Source: Mytilus galloprovincialis
Taxonomy: Eukaryota > Mollusca > Bivalvia > Mytilida > Mytilidae
Reading direction: 5' to 3'
Length of the DNA: 64,000 nucleotides
NCBI RefSeq assembly: GCF_965363235.1
Contig: NC_134849.1
Span: 18,936,863 to 19,000,862, forward strand
The position numbers and the translations under genes are program-made. Positions 10,561 through 21,159 of the stretch are shown here, one piece after another. The notes under the pieces were generated by a model that was not told where the DNA came from, searched no databases, and saw only the letters and a program-made list of their open reading frames with translations. Numbering within the stretch: position 1 is the stretch's first letter; every line of letters begins with the position of its first letter.

Positions 10561-11159
10561 AATAAAAGAATCATGCATCTAAGACTAAACTATCAATCCG
10601 TACACATCCAACATCCAATGTGTACTATTTACCTTTGACAGAAAACTTTTTTTAAGTAAACCCTTATCAATTCCTGTTAAAAATTGTCCCAAAAGTTGAC
10701 AATTCTGAGATGCAATGTTTAATTTGAATAAACAAAATTCAAAGGTTTCCATATTTATTTTAAACTGTTTTAGTGGAGACATGTGTAGTTATATTATTCT
10801 TGAAAGAAAAAAATATGTCAAAAGCAACAAAAGAACAGAATAGACTGTGTTGGTGTTGTTTGCTTTCTTTGTCTTTATATAAATAAAATTATCTACTTCC
10901 TCCCTCTCAGACCTTTCAGCTCTTTAACTTTTAACTATCTCAACGTTACATTTTTTTATTTCTATTTCATCCTTTAGTTGACTTTAATTCAATTTTGAAT
11001 TTTTTAACTGTAAAATTACTTTTGTTTGTGATTCTATACAGAACTTTGAGATGAGATTCAATGTTCAATGAAATAAATACGAATTAAGATAAAAAGAATG
11101 ACAGAAGAACATTATCAAATGAAAGTCAACAGGGAGAACGATCGTCCACAATACAAAAA

Positions 11160-11404
11160 AATAAAATCACAAAAATACTAATACTGAACTCTAAGGAAAA
11201 TTCAAAACGAAAAGTCCCTAATCAAATGGCAAAATCATAAGCTCAGACACATAAAACGAATAGATAAAACTGTCATATTCCTGACTTGGTACAGACATTT
11301 TCTTATGTAGAAAATCGTGGATTAAACCTGGTTTTATAGCTAGCTAAACCTCTCAATTGTATGACAGTCGCATAAAACTCCGTCATATTGATAACGATGT
11401 GTGA
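11160..11404 (-). repeat. Dispersed family A copy (reverse)
   Basis: This has the family core TGTCATATTCCTGACTTGG and TATAGCTAGCTAAACCTCTC in reverse orientation. Further copies are at 13560-13800, 14090-14360, 14990-15250, 34575-34815, 51545-51812, 55638-55860 and 59850-59965. At least eight copies in 64 kb make it one of the most abundant families here. Confidence 0.85.
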
Positions 11405-11579
11405 AAAAAAAACTTAAATAAAAAGAGTCCGCTAAAGACTGAAATGGTGAACAGTTCTTTCTTCAGACGTAATGTATTATAAGATCATAGAATTCTAAAA
11501 ATACGTTTTGTGAAATAAACAAGGATAGATTGAGCATAAAATTTCTGTATTTTTCAAATATTTTACAAGAAAGTATGAA

Positions 11580-11738
11580 TTATGAGGTTTTATATACATC
11601 AATGGAGAAACCGAGCCAGGTAACCGAGTTATCACTGGTAAATTTAACGAAGAGACCATTGTCCTTCGACCAAATGTCGTCGGGCGGATGTTGACCAGTG
11701 AAATTGTATAATTCTGCTCCACCTTCTCTGTCATAAAT
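11580..11738 (-). CDS. Exon 4: CUB domain, second half, and stop
   Basis: 159 nt after the acceptor TTTATTTTTCAG. It opens IYDREGG, directly completing the DFLK-IYD motif of exon 3, and continues GLFVKFTSDNSV and GFSIDVYK before TAA at 11582-11580. Confidence 0.85.
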   Translation of the reverse strand: MYDREGGAELYNFTGQHPPDDIWSKDNGLFVKFTSDNSVTWLGFSIDVYKTS

Positions 11739-14700
11739 CTGAAAAATAAATAAGACACGACTTAACCCGAATAATCCAGTCGTTATATTCAGACTCACTA
11801 TCGAGATAGTCACGCCTCAGTGATTCCCTATATAAGCAACCAATTTTTTTTCTCAAAAGGGGGCCCTGGCCCCCTGCCCCCCCCCCCTAAATCCGCCTCT
11901 GAGAATGTCTAAAAATTAGCATAGCCTGAGAACACCTAACTCGTTTCTAGCTTGAAAGAAACACTTAAATCCGTTTCTAAGAAATCGTTCAGATGTATTC
12001 GAAATATATCCAAAAAAAATAAATGCGATATTTGTTTCCAACATTAAAAGTTTGGAAAGCATTATATATACCACGCTAGGAAACATGAAACATTTCGACC
12101 AGCCGACTCTAAACGGAACAGCTAGACCGAGAATTGGCGTCTTAAAACTTGTTTAGCCGCGCCACAATTTGTATATTCCTGTCCTAAGTTAGGAGCTTTG
12201 TTATTCATCGTTTGTCGTTTACAAAAGGGTAAAACATGGTACACAGAGGAACAAGTGATCAGTATGCTGGAGTTTCTTATTGACAACATATTTGTTGAAT
12301 TTGGAGGTAGACTTTTTCAACAAATTGTCGGCATTCCTATAGGAATTAACGAACTGCGCGCCTCTCCTTGCTGACTTCTTCTTATTTTCATATGAATCGG
12401 AGTTCCTTCAGACACTTGTCAAAAACAAGAAGATCAAAGAAGCCAGGTTATTTAATTTCACTTTCAGATATATTGATGATGTTCTTTTCATTAACAATCC
12501 GAACTTTTCCGATTGGGTTCCATTAATATATCCAACAGAACTAGAAATTGAAGAGACAACAGACACGGCTTCCTCCGCCTCATTTTTAGACTTATACCTC
12601 GAATTTGACATACACAGTCATCTCAGTACCAGAATCTATGACAAACAAATTTTGATTTTGAAATTATCAATTTTCCCCAACTTAGTAGCAATATACCAAC
12701 TTCACCTGCATATGGAATAAACATTTCCAACTTATTCGGTATTCAAGAGCCTGCAACTCCAACTCAGACTTTGTAAAACGTCACCAGTGTCTGAGCAGAA
12801 AGTTGATGAACCAGGGGTATATGTCAAGGAACGTCTCGTCCTTTTTCTAAAGTTCATCGGAAGGTACCAAGAACTTGTTGATAAATATTCCGTATCAACT
12901 TCACAAATAATACACGATGGTCTTGAAGTATAGATTTTGCGTACTGACGTTGTTTATCATCTTAATAACGTGTTATATTATTCTTTTATTTGTCTTTATT
13001 AATATTATTTTACTGTTAAAACTGTTTTTTGAGATATCCATTTGACGTAACTCTGTGCTTATGTATCCCATCATACTTTGAACGGCAAAATTATTTTATG
13101 ATGTGACTCTGTACCAATGTATCTTGACACAATTATTTTACTAATATTACTTTTACTGTTAAGTCTGTTTTTTGTGATAAACATTTGATGTCATACTTTG
13201 AATCACACTATTATTTTATAATTTTTATTTACTATTATTACTTTAATTTACTGTTAAGTCTGTTTTTGTTATATCGATTTTACGTGACTGTATTTATGTA
13301 TCCCGTCATACTTTGAACGACAACATTATTTTATCTCTACCTGTGCGAATTTTAAACACGCAATTTTACACCAGTACTTAAAACCTTCCATCCTTTATGG
13401 GTGCATTTTACATAGATAAATAAAATCGTATATTATATAAGCAAAATGAGGATGTTAGTTTTTATGCAAGCCTTTTTGTGCTTCTTCGTTACATTTGTTG
13501 GTTTTATAGTGATTAAGATGATAACACAATGTTGACTGCTGTACCCCTATTTTTGACATTTTTAACTATTGTGTCTGTTTGTTTTGTTCACGCAGCGGTG
13601 ACAATATTATGGAATTTGATGCGACTGTCATACAAGTGAGAGGTTTAGCTAGCTATAAAACTAGGCTCAATTCACCATTTTCTACATAAGAAAATGCCTG
13701 TTCCAAGTCAGGAATATGACAGTTGTAATCCATTCGTTTGATGTGTTTGAGCTTTTGATTTTGCCATTTGATTAAGACTTATGTCTAGAATTGATTATAA
13801 GGGTCGGTTGGAAACAAACCTTTACGACAAATTTAAAAGAGAGGATTTCAGCTTCCAAATTGTGTGAATTTTCATTTGTAAACCAAGAGTTCCAAATGAA
13901 AATTGAAGTTGAAATCACCACTTTGTAAATTTTACGGACGCCATCACGAGTTGGTTGACCGCTATGGAATATCCGTTTAACAGATGATATCGGATATGTT
14001 CCTTATGTCGTAACTACAATCCCGTTCCCTTTTCACGAATGTGACCTACCGAATTAGACTATTTACCCCTATTTGTGACATTTTTACCTATTGTTTTTGT
14101 TTGTTTAGTTCACACATCGTTGTCAATATAATGGAATTTGATGCGACTGTCATAGAAGTGAGAGGTTTAGCTAGCTTTAAAACCAGGTTCAATCCACCAT
14201 TTTCTACATAAGAAAATGCCTGTAACAAGTCAGGAATATGACAGTTGTTATCCATTCGTTTGATGTGTTTTTTGATTTTTTTGATTTTGTCATTTGATTG
14301 GGGACTTTCCTTTTTGAATTTTCGTTGGAGTTCAGTATTTTTGTGATTTTACTTTTTTCTGTTTATCATATTGGTTTTCCATTCATTTTTTTGTACATGA
14401 ATCCGTTAGTTTTCTCGTTTGAATTGATTTACATTTATCATTCGGGGCCTTTTATAGATGCCAGAAGAAATTAAATCATATTTCTTAACATCAATTTCCC
14501 TTGGTGTGTAAAAATAATATTTATCGATTAAATTATAAACAGAAGTCTTGAACAAACTGATGATAATTACATAAAAAGTCGATGAATGCATGGTTCAATA
14601 GAGATTAAACAGAAAAGTTATACACTTAAAAGTGTCAACAAGAAACGAACAAGACCCTAATATGTAGACACTAGATATATTTTGCTTACTTCTATCGTTG

Positions 14701-17700
14701 GATTATTGTCTCATTGAAGTAGCCTATACTTCCCCTGCATATCATACATTCGATTGCACTGATTTTGAGTATTATACATTTTAATTATTTTCAGTATACC
14801 TTTAAGAAATCGAAATTTGTCTCCAGGTTAAATGCTGTAAATTTCAAAACCAGTTTGAAATTACTTTCGACAACAAAACTCCAAGTTTTCACTTCGTCGT
14901 TTGGATACTGCCCTGGGTAATCTGTTGAAGTTATAGTTTCCATAAAAAATACTGAAAAAAATACAGACACAATGTACATGTTTACCAACTATGTCTGTTT
15001 GTATTGTTCACTCATAGTTGTCAATATAATGGAGTTTGATGCAACTGTCATACAAGTGAGATGTTTGGATGGCTATGGAAACAGGTTTAATCCACCTTTT
15101 TCTACATAACTAAGGAAAAGCCTGTACCAATTCAGGGATGGGACAGCTATATTCCATTATAATTCATTTGATGTCTGAGTTATTGATTTTGCCATTTAAT
15201 AAGGGACTTTCAGTAAATAATCATTGGATTTCCGTATTTTTATTGATTTACTTTTACATATTTCACCATGATATAATTAGAAAAGGCAGTATACATATTT
15301 ATAAATGGTTGACTAGGGATAAAGAGGTGTGGTCCCGGTTACCTGCACGGAATGCCTTAATAGGCAGCCACGACACGTTAAGGTGCTACCTAACACTACA
15401 GGGAGATAACTCTGTAAAATCAGCCAAACATTTTAATAACGTTGTGTTGTAAAGGGAATATTTAAGCTTCTCAATGACCAAAATAAGTGTTTGTCAAACT
15501 GCTATATAACCAGTGTAATTTTTCTGATTAAACGGTTGGTTCAAAATTTTTGAAATTTTTATATTTTTGTTAAAAGGTCAAAGTAAATACTTTGTTAAAA
15601 TTTTATGAAAATTAAACGAGCCAAATTAATTTTAGTGAAAGTGTTAGCTACCACCTTAAAATGGCGTTGTTTAATCCAAAACTTGTTTTTGGCACGCTAC
15701 ATCATACATTATATCGTAGAGACCCCTAAATTACCAGTATGCATTGTTTCTGTCGAAACGTCAGTTTTAGTCCAATTTTTTCTATTATTATTCTTATACA
15801 TTCGAGTATGCGACATACAAGTAATTTACATGGGACACAATCCCCTATCCAGATGTTTGTGTGTCAAGGGATTCACATCATCATTGGCAGCTTTTGGTTT
15901 AATAAATACTGAGAGTACAATACGATTTTGGAATATGATTAGGGCCTAAATTTTCCTTAATCTTTTCAGTCCAAAAATAACAAAGTCATCGTAATTTGAC
16001 TTTATATAAATATTATATTTTGTTGTGATAACTTCGGAGCATATAGTTATCTATTTTGAAAGTGACGTCTTTGTTTAACCAAGCAGTTAGATTAAAAAAA
16101 ACGACAAATTTTTGAACCAAATTATGGCCTTGTTGATATTTTTAAAAGTTAACATTTACGGCCATATTTGGTGAAAAATAAACTCTTTCCTTCCTTTCTA
16201 CTACTAGCATTTTGAAGTACCTGTGTGTTTTGTGATATTCTAAATTTACAGGATATAAATGAAATACAATATTGCATGCAAATAATATTATCAACTTACC
16301 AAATGGTATACAGATTGCTTTATTTTGATTGGATACTGTACATCTCATGTTTTGAGAGCAAGGATTTGGCAAACATGTAGTATTGTTCTGAAATATAATT
16401 TAATTACTATTACCCGTTATAAAAAAAGAACTATTAGCCAGTTCTCTTAATATAAAATCAAGGTTTTTAAAGCTAGTTTGTATGTTGATGTTAAGCGCCA
16501 CTTTAAGCATCCGTATATACAATTTCGTGTCAATTTTTATTTGTGGTAGAAGTTGGTGTACTTGACTCCTGCAGTTAACTGGCAATACCTGTTGAAAAAG
16601 GTTGAGGCCGAAAGTACCCCACAACGAGTTGTGTACTCACATTTGTCATTTGTGGGGGTCGCTTTTTTTCAACTTAGTAAATATAAGGTTTGTGTTTGAA
16701 TTTGTTCATTGTTAAAGGCCGTACGATTACCTATAGTTGTTAACTTCTACCACATCTGGTTTCTGGTTGAGAGTTGTCTCAGTGGCAATCATACACATCT
16801 TCTTAATTTTTCATACGTGTAGATTTGATCGGATTTTATACTGTATACCTATATTTATTTTTATATTTACTTTAATGGTCCATATACTTTAGAGTTAGAG
16901 TTCATTCATGGTTATGGTTAGGTTAGGACCTGTTCTATAGATAAGGATAAAGTTCTGGAGTTATAGCTAGTGTTAGGCTTAGGTATGGGTTAGGGTAAGG
17001 TTTAGGTTTAAGGATAGTTTAGAATAGCTGTATATGGGCTGGAACCCCTAAAGTAAAAGAAGGCCGAAGTTTGTATGTATTGTATCAATGGTTGTAGAAT
17101 ATAATTCCCTAGCAACCCTTTAGGATATAAATGTTCATTTGAAATGAATAAATACAACATATGATTTATTGAATCACATAAAGCAACATTCTGTCAATCT
17201 TTCATATACAGTGAAACCTGACTAAAACCGAACCCTTTCGGGACTTGAGATTTTGTTCGGTTTTGGCAAGTATTCGGTTTGATCAGGTTCACAATGCATA
17301 AAATGAGATATGATTGGTCTTCAGAACAAGTTTGGATTAGACAGGTTTCCGGTTTATTCAGGTTTCGGTTTGATCAGGTTTCACTGTACAACATAATCTG
17401 TTTTTAACTTAATTCTATTGTGTAAACAAAAGGCGAAACGATTAAATTATTTTAAGATGAGGATGTTGCAGCTGCTGATGATGCATCGTACTGATCTCGT
17501 AAAACCTCATCTAAACGATTAATCTTCCAACGATAGTATCATGCTTTAATTAAGTATGTGTTTTGTTTGAATTTTGTAAGAAACTAATTAATTGCCTTGA
17601 ATTATTTATGTACGATATTAAGCTATTAGTATTACGTTGTATGACGCAGAGTTTTTTTCTGTATTCACCAAACAAAACATTCTTGTAAATGAGTGAAACA

Positions 17701-20700
17701 GAATTTTGTCATTTTTCTAGAACAACAATATTTCCATAAAATTTTATGCGTGTCTGTAAAAAACGTCCACTAGGTGTGCCAGTTACAAACAGTTTAGTGA
17801 GAGACAATCAATCAATCTAAAATATAGAACTAACAATGTGAACCAATTACAGACTCTCTGCCAACGCTTACAAGGACCTAACAACGCTCATTTTCTTTCT
17901 GTTCTGACAACAGATAAGTCAACAATATATTAAAAAAAAAGTACTACAGAAACCTTTTAAACCATTCCTTTTTAAAAAGAAGACGTGGTATGAATGCCAA
18001 TAAGACAATAGTTATCAAAGGAAGTCCTTTTCACAAAAAAATCTTAAGTGTAAAATTTATCGTAAGTCTTTTAACAGTTCTTAATAATTCAACTAAATAT
18101 TTTTATCGTAAGACTAATTTTACACTTCAGATTTTTGGTGAAAATGACTACAGATTATAACTTAATACGCTAGACGCGCGTTTCGTCCACATCAGACTCA
18201 TCAGTGACGCTCAGATAAAAATAGTTATAAAGCCAAACAAGTAAAAAGTTGAAGAACATTGAGGACCCAAAATTCGAAAAAAAATTGTGCCAAATACGGC
18301 TAAGGTAATCTATTCCTAGGATGAGAAAATCATTAGTTTTTCGAAAAAAAAAACATTTTGTATCAGAAAATTTATAAAATGACCATACAAATAATATTTA
18401 TGTCAACACCGAAGTGCTGATTACTGGGATGGTGATACCCTCGGGGACAAAAAGTCCACTAGCAGTGGTATCGACCCAGTGGTGCAAATAGTTATCAAAG
18501 GTACCAGGATTATAATTTAATACGCCAGACGCGCGTTTTGTCTACACAAGACTTATCAATGTCGCTCAGATCAAAAAAGTTGTTAAGCCAAACAAATACA
18601 AAGTTAAAGAGCATTGAGGACCCAAAATTCCAAAACACTGTGCCAAATACGGCTAAGGTAATCTATTCCTGGGATAAGAAAATCCTTATTATTTCGGAAA
18701 AATCAAAGTTTTGTATCAGAAAATTTATAAAAATGACCATATAAATGATATTCATGTCAACACCAAAGTGCTTATTACTGGGCTTGTGATACCCTCGGGG
18801 ACAAAAATTCCACCAACAGTGGCATCTACCTAGTTGTGTTAATAGTTATCAACGGTACCAGGAATATAACTTAATACGCCAGACGCGCGTTTCGTCTACA
18901 TAAGACTCATCAGTGACGCCTAGATCAAAATAGTTGTAAAGCCAAACAAGTACAAAGTTGAAGATCATTGAGGACCCAAAATTCCCAAAAATTGTGCCAA
19001 ATACAGCTAAAGTTATTTTTTCATGGGATAATAAAATCCTTAGTTTTTCGAAATATCAAAGTTTTGTATCAGGAAATTTATAAAAATGACCATATAAATG
19101 ATATTCATGTCAACACCGAAGTGCTGACTACTGGGCTGGTGATACCCTCGGTAACGAAACGTCCACCATCAGTGGCATCGACCAAGTGGTGTAAGTAGTT
19201 ATCACTCTGTATCCAGTCAAAAAAGTTAACAATTAAAAGGCAACGCACAGTCTTCAATACGGCTTACACGAACAGCAAGCTAGCATATAAAGAGACTGGT
19301 GAAAAACATACCAAACGGGAAATTTAACGGCATAATCTATATAAAAACGAGATACGAAAAATCCTATGAATCCACACCATTTAACAACAGGTTTCTGACT
19401 TAGGACAGGTCCAAAAAATGCAGCCGGGTTTAAAACATTTAACAGGCGCAAACATTTACCCTAACCTGAGACAGCACTGTAACATAACAACATAAAAAAG
19501 CAAATTTTTAATTAAGAAATAATTCATGGAAGCCATAGATTGTTGGAAATTTACACCTGGCCTGGGCCGTGATATTCGAATTTTATCCTGAGCGTTAGCG
19601 AGGGATAAAATCAACGAATATCACGGCCCAGGCTATGTGTAAATTTCCAACAATCTATGGTTTCCATGAATTATTTCGAGTCTAATAGGACAAATACGGT
19701 CATTAAAAAACTGAAGCGAGGGTGGGTATGCTGTGTGTGTGGCTTTTTTACTCCCTGTTAGATAAAGCTCAAATATCTTTATAAATATGTAGCTTGCGTA
19801 GGTTATTTCGTGAATAACTGCTAGAAAAAAACTTTTTAATTCTTTAAATTCTCAAACCCAACATTTGCCATTTTTAATTTACATGTTTTGTTCGTAAGCT
19901 TCCGTCAAATCCAAAGTTGACATTTCGTAACTAAGGAGCCTCCATGTTGACTTGCTAAAATGAGTTAATATGCAAATAATGCAATAGAATAGAAAATAAA
20001 ACAAAACCTACCTCAAAAATCAGTTTTAATACAATATCATACGAATTCCGATGGTTCACGTAAAAGAAAACTTTCAACTTTAGCGGTTTCATTTGTATGA
20101 CGTCATGTTTTGAAATGACTTAAATGCGCCAAAAAGATTAATAGACTTTCGCGGAATTTTATTTAATTTTTATTTTGTTGATTTCACCGAGCTCTTGTGC
20201 ATTACTTCTTTTTATTATGCATACGAATAAGAATAAAAGTTATTTTGTCTTTTTTAATTGCACTTTTTAAAACAATAAAATCGGCAAAGGGTCTGCAAAT
20301 AGGTTCCAATACATATAGATTTACGTGGGAAGTATATTATAACAGCCATTATTATGTAAATCTCTGAGTCTGCTCTAAGTATATTTTATCGAGAATTTTA
20401 TCACAGTGTTGTTTACAAAGCTAAAGAAGCACGTCATATTAGAATATCAATTGAAATGGCTTTAACTCAATAGAAAGGACATTAAAAAAAAAAAAAAAAA
20501 CCAAGTATACATAGTAAAATAAACCAAAAAATTTGATCTATGACACAATATATACGATATTTTCTAATTTTTCTAATTTGATATAACAAATTATCAATCT
20601 GGATCTCTCAAACCAATATATTTTTTTGAAAGCCAATATGATGGCAAGACCACCCGATTACATAACCGAAATAACTGCATTGTTAAAAAAGCACTATACA

Positions 20701-21147
20701 CGTCAGTAAATTTCAACAATACACAAATTATGATAATTATATATTTTGTTTGCACATGTTACCCAGAAAGATAAATGAACTGCAATAATAACGTTATCAA
20801 ATTGGAACTTAAACACCTACCGTCCTCCAAGAAGACACAGCAGTATACATCGAACCAGATTTTACAGATCTGTCGTCCGCTGACGTGTTCATGCGCAATA
20901 ATTCACAAGCTAATTGTTGTCGATCAAAATTAATTCCATTACATCCATACGAACTTTTACATTTATTAACACACATTGTTGGTCCAATATTACTTATTAT
21001 GCTCATTACTTCTCCTTTCATGTAAGTGTTTCCTTCAAATTGTCCTGCAGTCACACTGCTACCACTAAACGCGGCAAAAAATCGGATGTAGACTCCAAAA
21101 TTCAAAAATATTTTAACAGGACACAAAAATGGACTGTCAACCGACAT
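11580..21147 (-). CDS. Secreted PAN/Apple-EGF-like-CUB protein (four exons)
   Basis: Minus-strand exons 21147-20821, 16387-16300, 14951-14800 and 11738-11580 join with matching phases (0, 1, 0) into 241 residues and TAA. Residues 1-34 could be a signal peptide, but an Arg sits in the hydrophobic stretch. Residues 35-107 form a PAN/Apple module (CVNKC, GCNGINFD, ACELL), a fold for protein or sugar binding. Residues 110-139 form an EGF-like half-module with four spaced Cys. About 140-241 form a CUB domain (ITSTDYPGQYPN, DFLK, then IYDREGG and WLGFSIDVYK at the end). The CUB lacks all the usual cysteines (KTWSF and ELYNFTG where Cys is expected). It probably acts outside the cell in adhesion or recognition; ligand unknown. 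The start is uncertain: a short exon near 23,900 could lie upstream. Confidence 0.75.
12225..12935 (+). pseudogene. Penelope-like reverse transcriptase fragment, decayed
   Basis: Across several frames the stretch reads as reverse transcriptase: WYTEEQVISMLEFLIDN, a VGIPIGIN-like turn, CAPLLADFFLFSYESEF, then RYIDDVLFINNP (the YIDD catalytic box) and ETTDTASSASFLDLYLE. Frameshifts occur near 12350 and 12645, and stops follow. Penelope-like assignment rests on family resemblance recalled from bivalve elements; other RT classes remain possible. It lies inside intron 3 of the minus-strand PAN-CUB gene. Confidence 0.75.
12985..13345 (+). repeat. Three degenerate tandem units after the RT fragment
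   Basis: Blocks beginning TACTGTTAAGTCTGTTTTT occur near 13011, 13155 and 13248. Blocks with GTATCCCATCATACTTTGAA occur near 13064 and 13302. These are probably the 3' region of the same retroelement. Confidence 0.7.
13560..13800 (+). repeat. Dispersed family A copy
   Basis: It contains the core GCGACTGTCATACAAGTGAG and TTCTACATAAGAAAATGCC, in forward orientation. Confidence 0.85.
13930..14070 (+). repeat. Dispersed family B copy
   Basis: It carries ACGGACGCCATCACGAGTTG and GATATCGGATATGTTCCTTA. Other copies are at 29285-29640, 36735-36850, 54195-54250 and 59970-60375; reverse pieces lie at 33290-33350 and 48830-48990. Confidence 0.85.
14090..14360 (+). repeat. Dispersed family A copy
   Basis: A second forward copy only 300 bp after the previous one, with the family B block between them. 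Confidence 0.85.
14800..14951 (-). CDS. Exon 3: CUB domain, first half
   Basis: 152 nt after the acceptor TTTTTTTCAG, ending at AAG before GTATAC. It encodes ITSTDYPGQYPND, an aromatic-rich core and FNLETNFDFLK, the classic CUB progression up to the LKIYD turn. Confidence 0.85.
14990..15250 (+). repeat. Dispersed family A copy, more diverged
   Basis: A forward copy with several substitutions (GAGATGTTTGGATGGC). It lies just upstream, in gene sense, of CUB exon 3 within the intron. Confidence 0.8.
15378..15659. mobile_element. TTAA-flanked MITE, copy 2
   Basis: A 282-bp copy of the element at 2365-2645, with TTAA at both ends and the same inverted termini apart from single changes (GGTGCTACC, AGCTACCACC). 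It lies in the intron between PAN-CUB exons 2 and 3. Confidence 0.85.
16300..16387 (-). CDS. Exon 2: EGF-like cysteine module
   Basis: 88 nt between ATATTTCAG and GTAAGT, in phase 0 and out phase 1. The Cys spacing, TCLPNPCSQNMRCTVSN and then AIC, matches the first half of an EGF module; the second half is not obvious. Confidence 0.75.
16905..17025 (+). repeat. TTAGG-rich degenerate repeat
   Basis: Loose repetition of GGTTAGG, TTAGGCTTAGG and GGGTTAGGG motifs. It resembles telomere-type sequence but is irregular, so an interstitial telomere tract is unlikely. Confidence 0.5.
17207..17388. mobile_element. Tc1/mariner-like MITE
   Basis: A 182-bp element bounded by TACAGTGAAACCTGA and TCAGGTTTCACTGTA, with further inverted matches inside (AAAACCGAA, TTCGGTTTGA). 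The terminal TA fits a TA target-site duplication typical of Tc1/mariner. It has no coding capacity. Confidence 0.85.
18153..19207 (+). repeat. Three tandem units of dispersed family D (about 353 bp each)
   Basis: Units start near 18153, 18508 and 18861. Each has AATACGCCAGACGCGCGTTT, then ACTCATCAGTGACGCTC, ATTGAGGACCCAAAATTC, GTGCCAAATACGGCTAAGG and a terminal GTGGTGTAAATAGTTATCA. Single or partial copies lie at 22600-22720, 28660-28940, 30000-30150 (reverse), 37195-37290, 56805-57000, 59550-59625 and 60565-60870. Confidence 0.9.
19215..19500 (+). repeat. Dispersed family C-related fragment
   Basis: It contains GCAACGCACAGTCTTCAATA, then CAACAGGTTTCTGACTTAGGA and a CTAACCTGAGACAGCACTG end, matching the 3' part of family C at 10260-10390 in diverged form. 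Confidence 0.6.
19512..19680. repeat. Long foldback palindrome (arms about 75 bp)
   Basis: AAATAATTCATGGAAGCC through GATATTCG and TTTTATCC is mirrored by GGATAAAATCAACGAATATC through GGTTTCCATGAATTATTT, with a loop around TGAGCGTTAGCGA. Mismatches are few. The architecture is like 4683-4866, but the sequence is unrelated. Confidence 0.9.
20821..21147 (-). CDS. Exon 1: N-terminus and PAN/Apple domain
   Basis: 109 codons from ATG at 21147 to the donor GTAGGT. An in-frame TAA lies about 30 nt upstream of the ATG with no clear acceptor between, so this ATG is the likely start. An acceptor inside the exon (after GACTGCAG) cannot be excluded. Confidence 0.7.
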
Positions 21148-21159
21148 TATGTTTAAGTT

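Noticed and set aside
16905..17025. Interstitial telomere (TTAGGG)n
   Set aside because: Motifs are irregular and mixed with other sequence; no perfect run.
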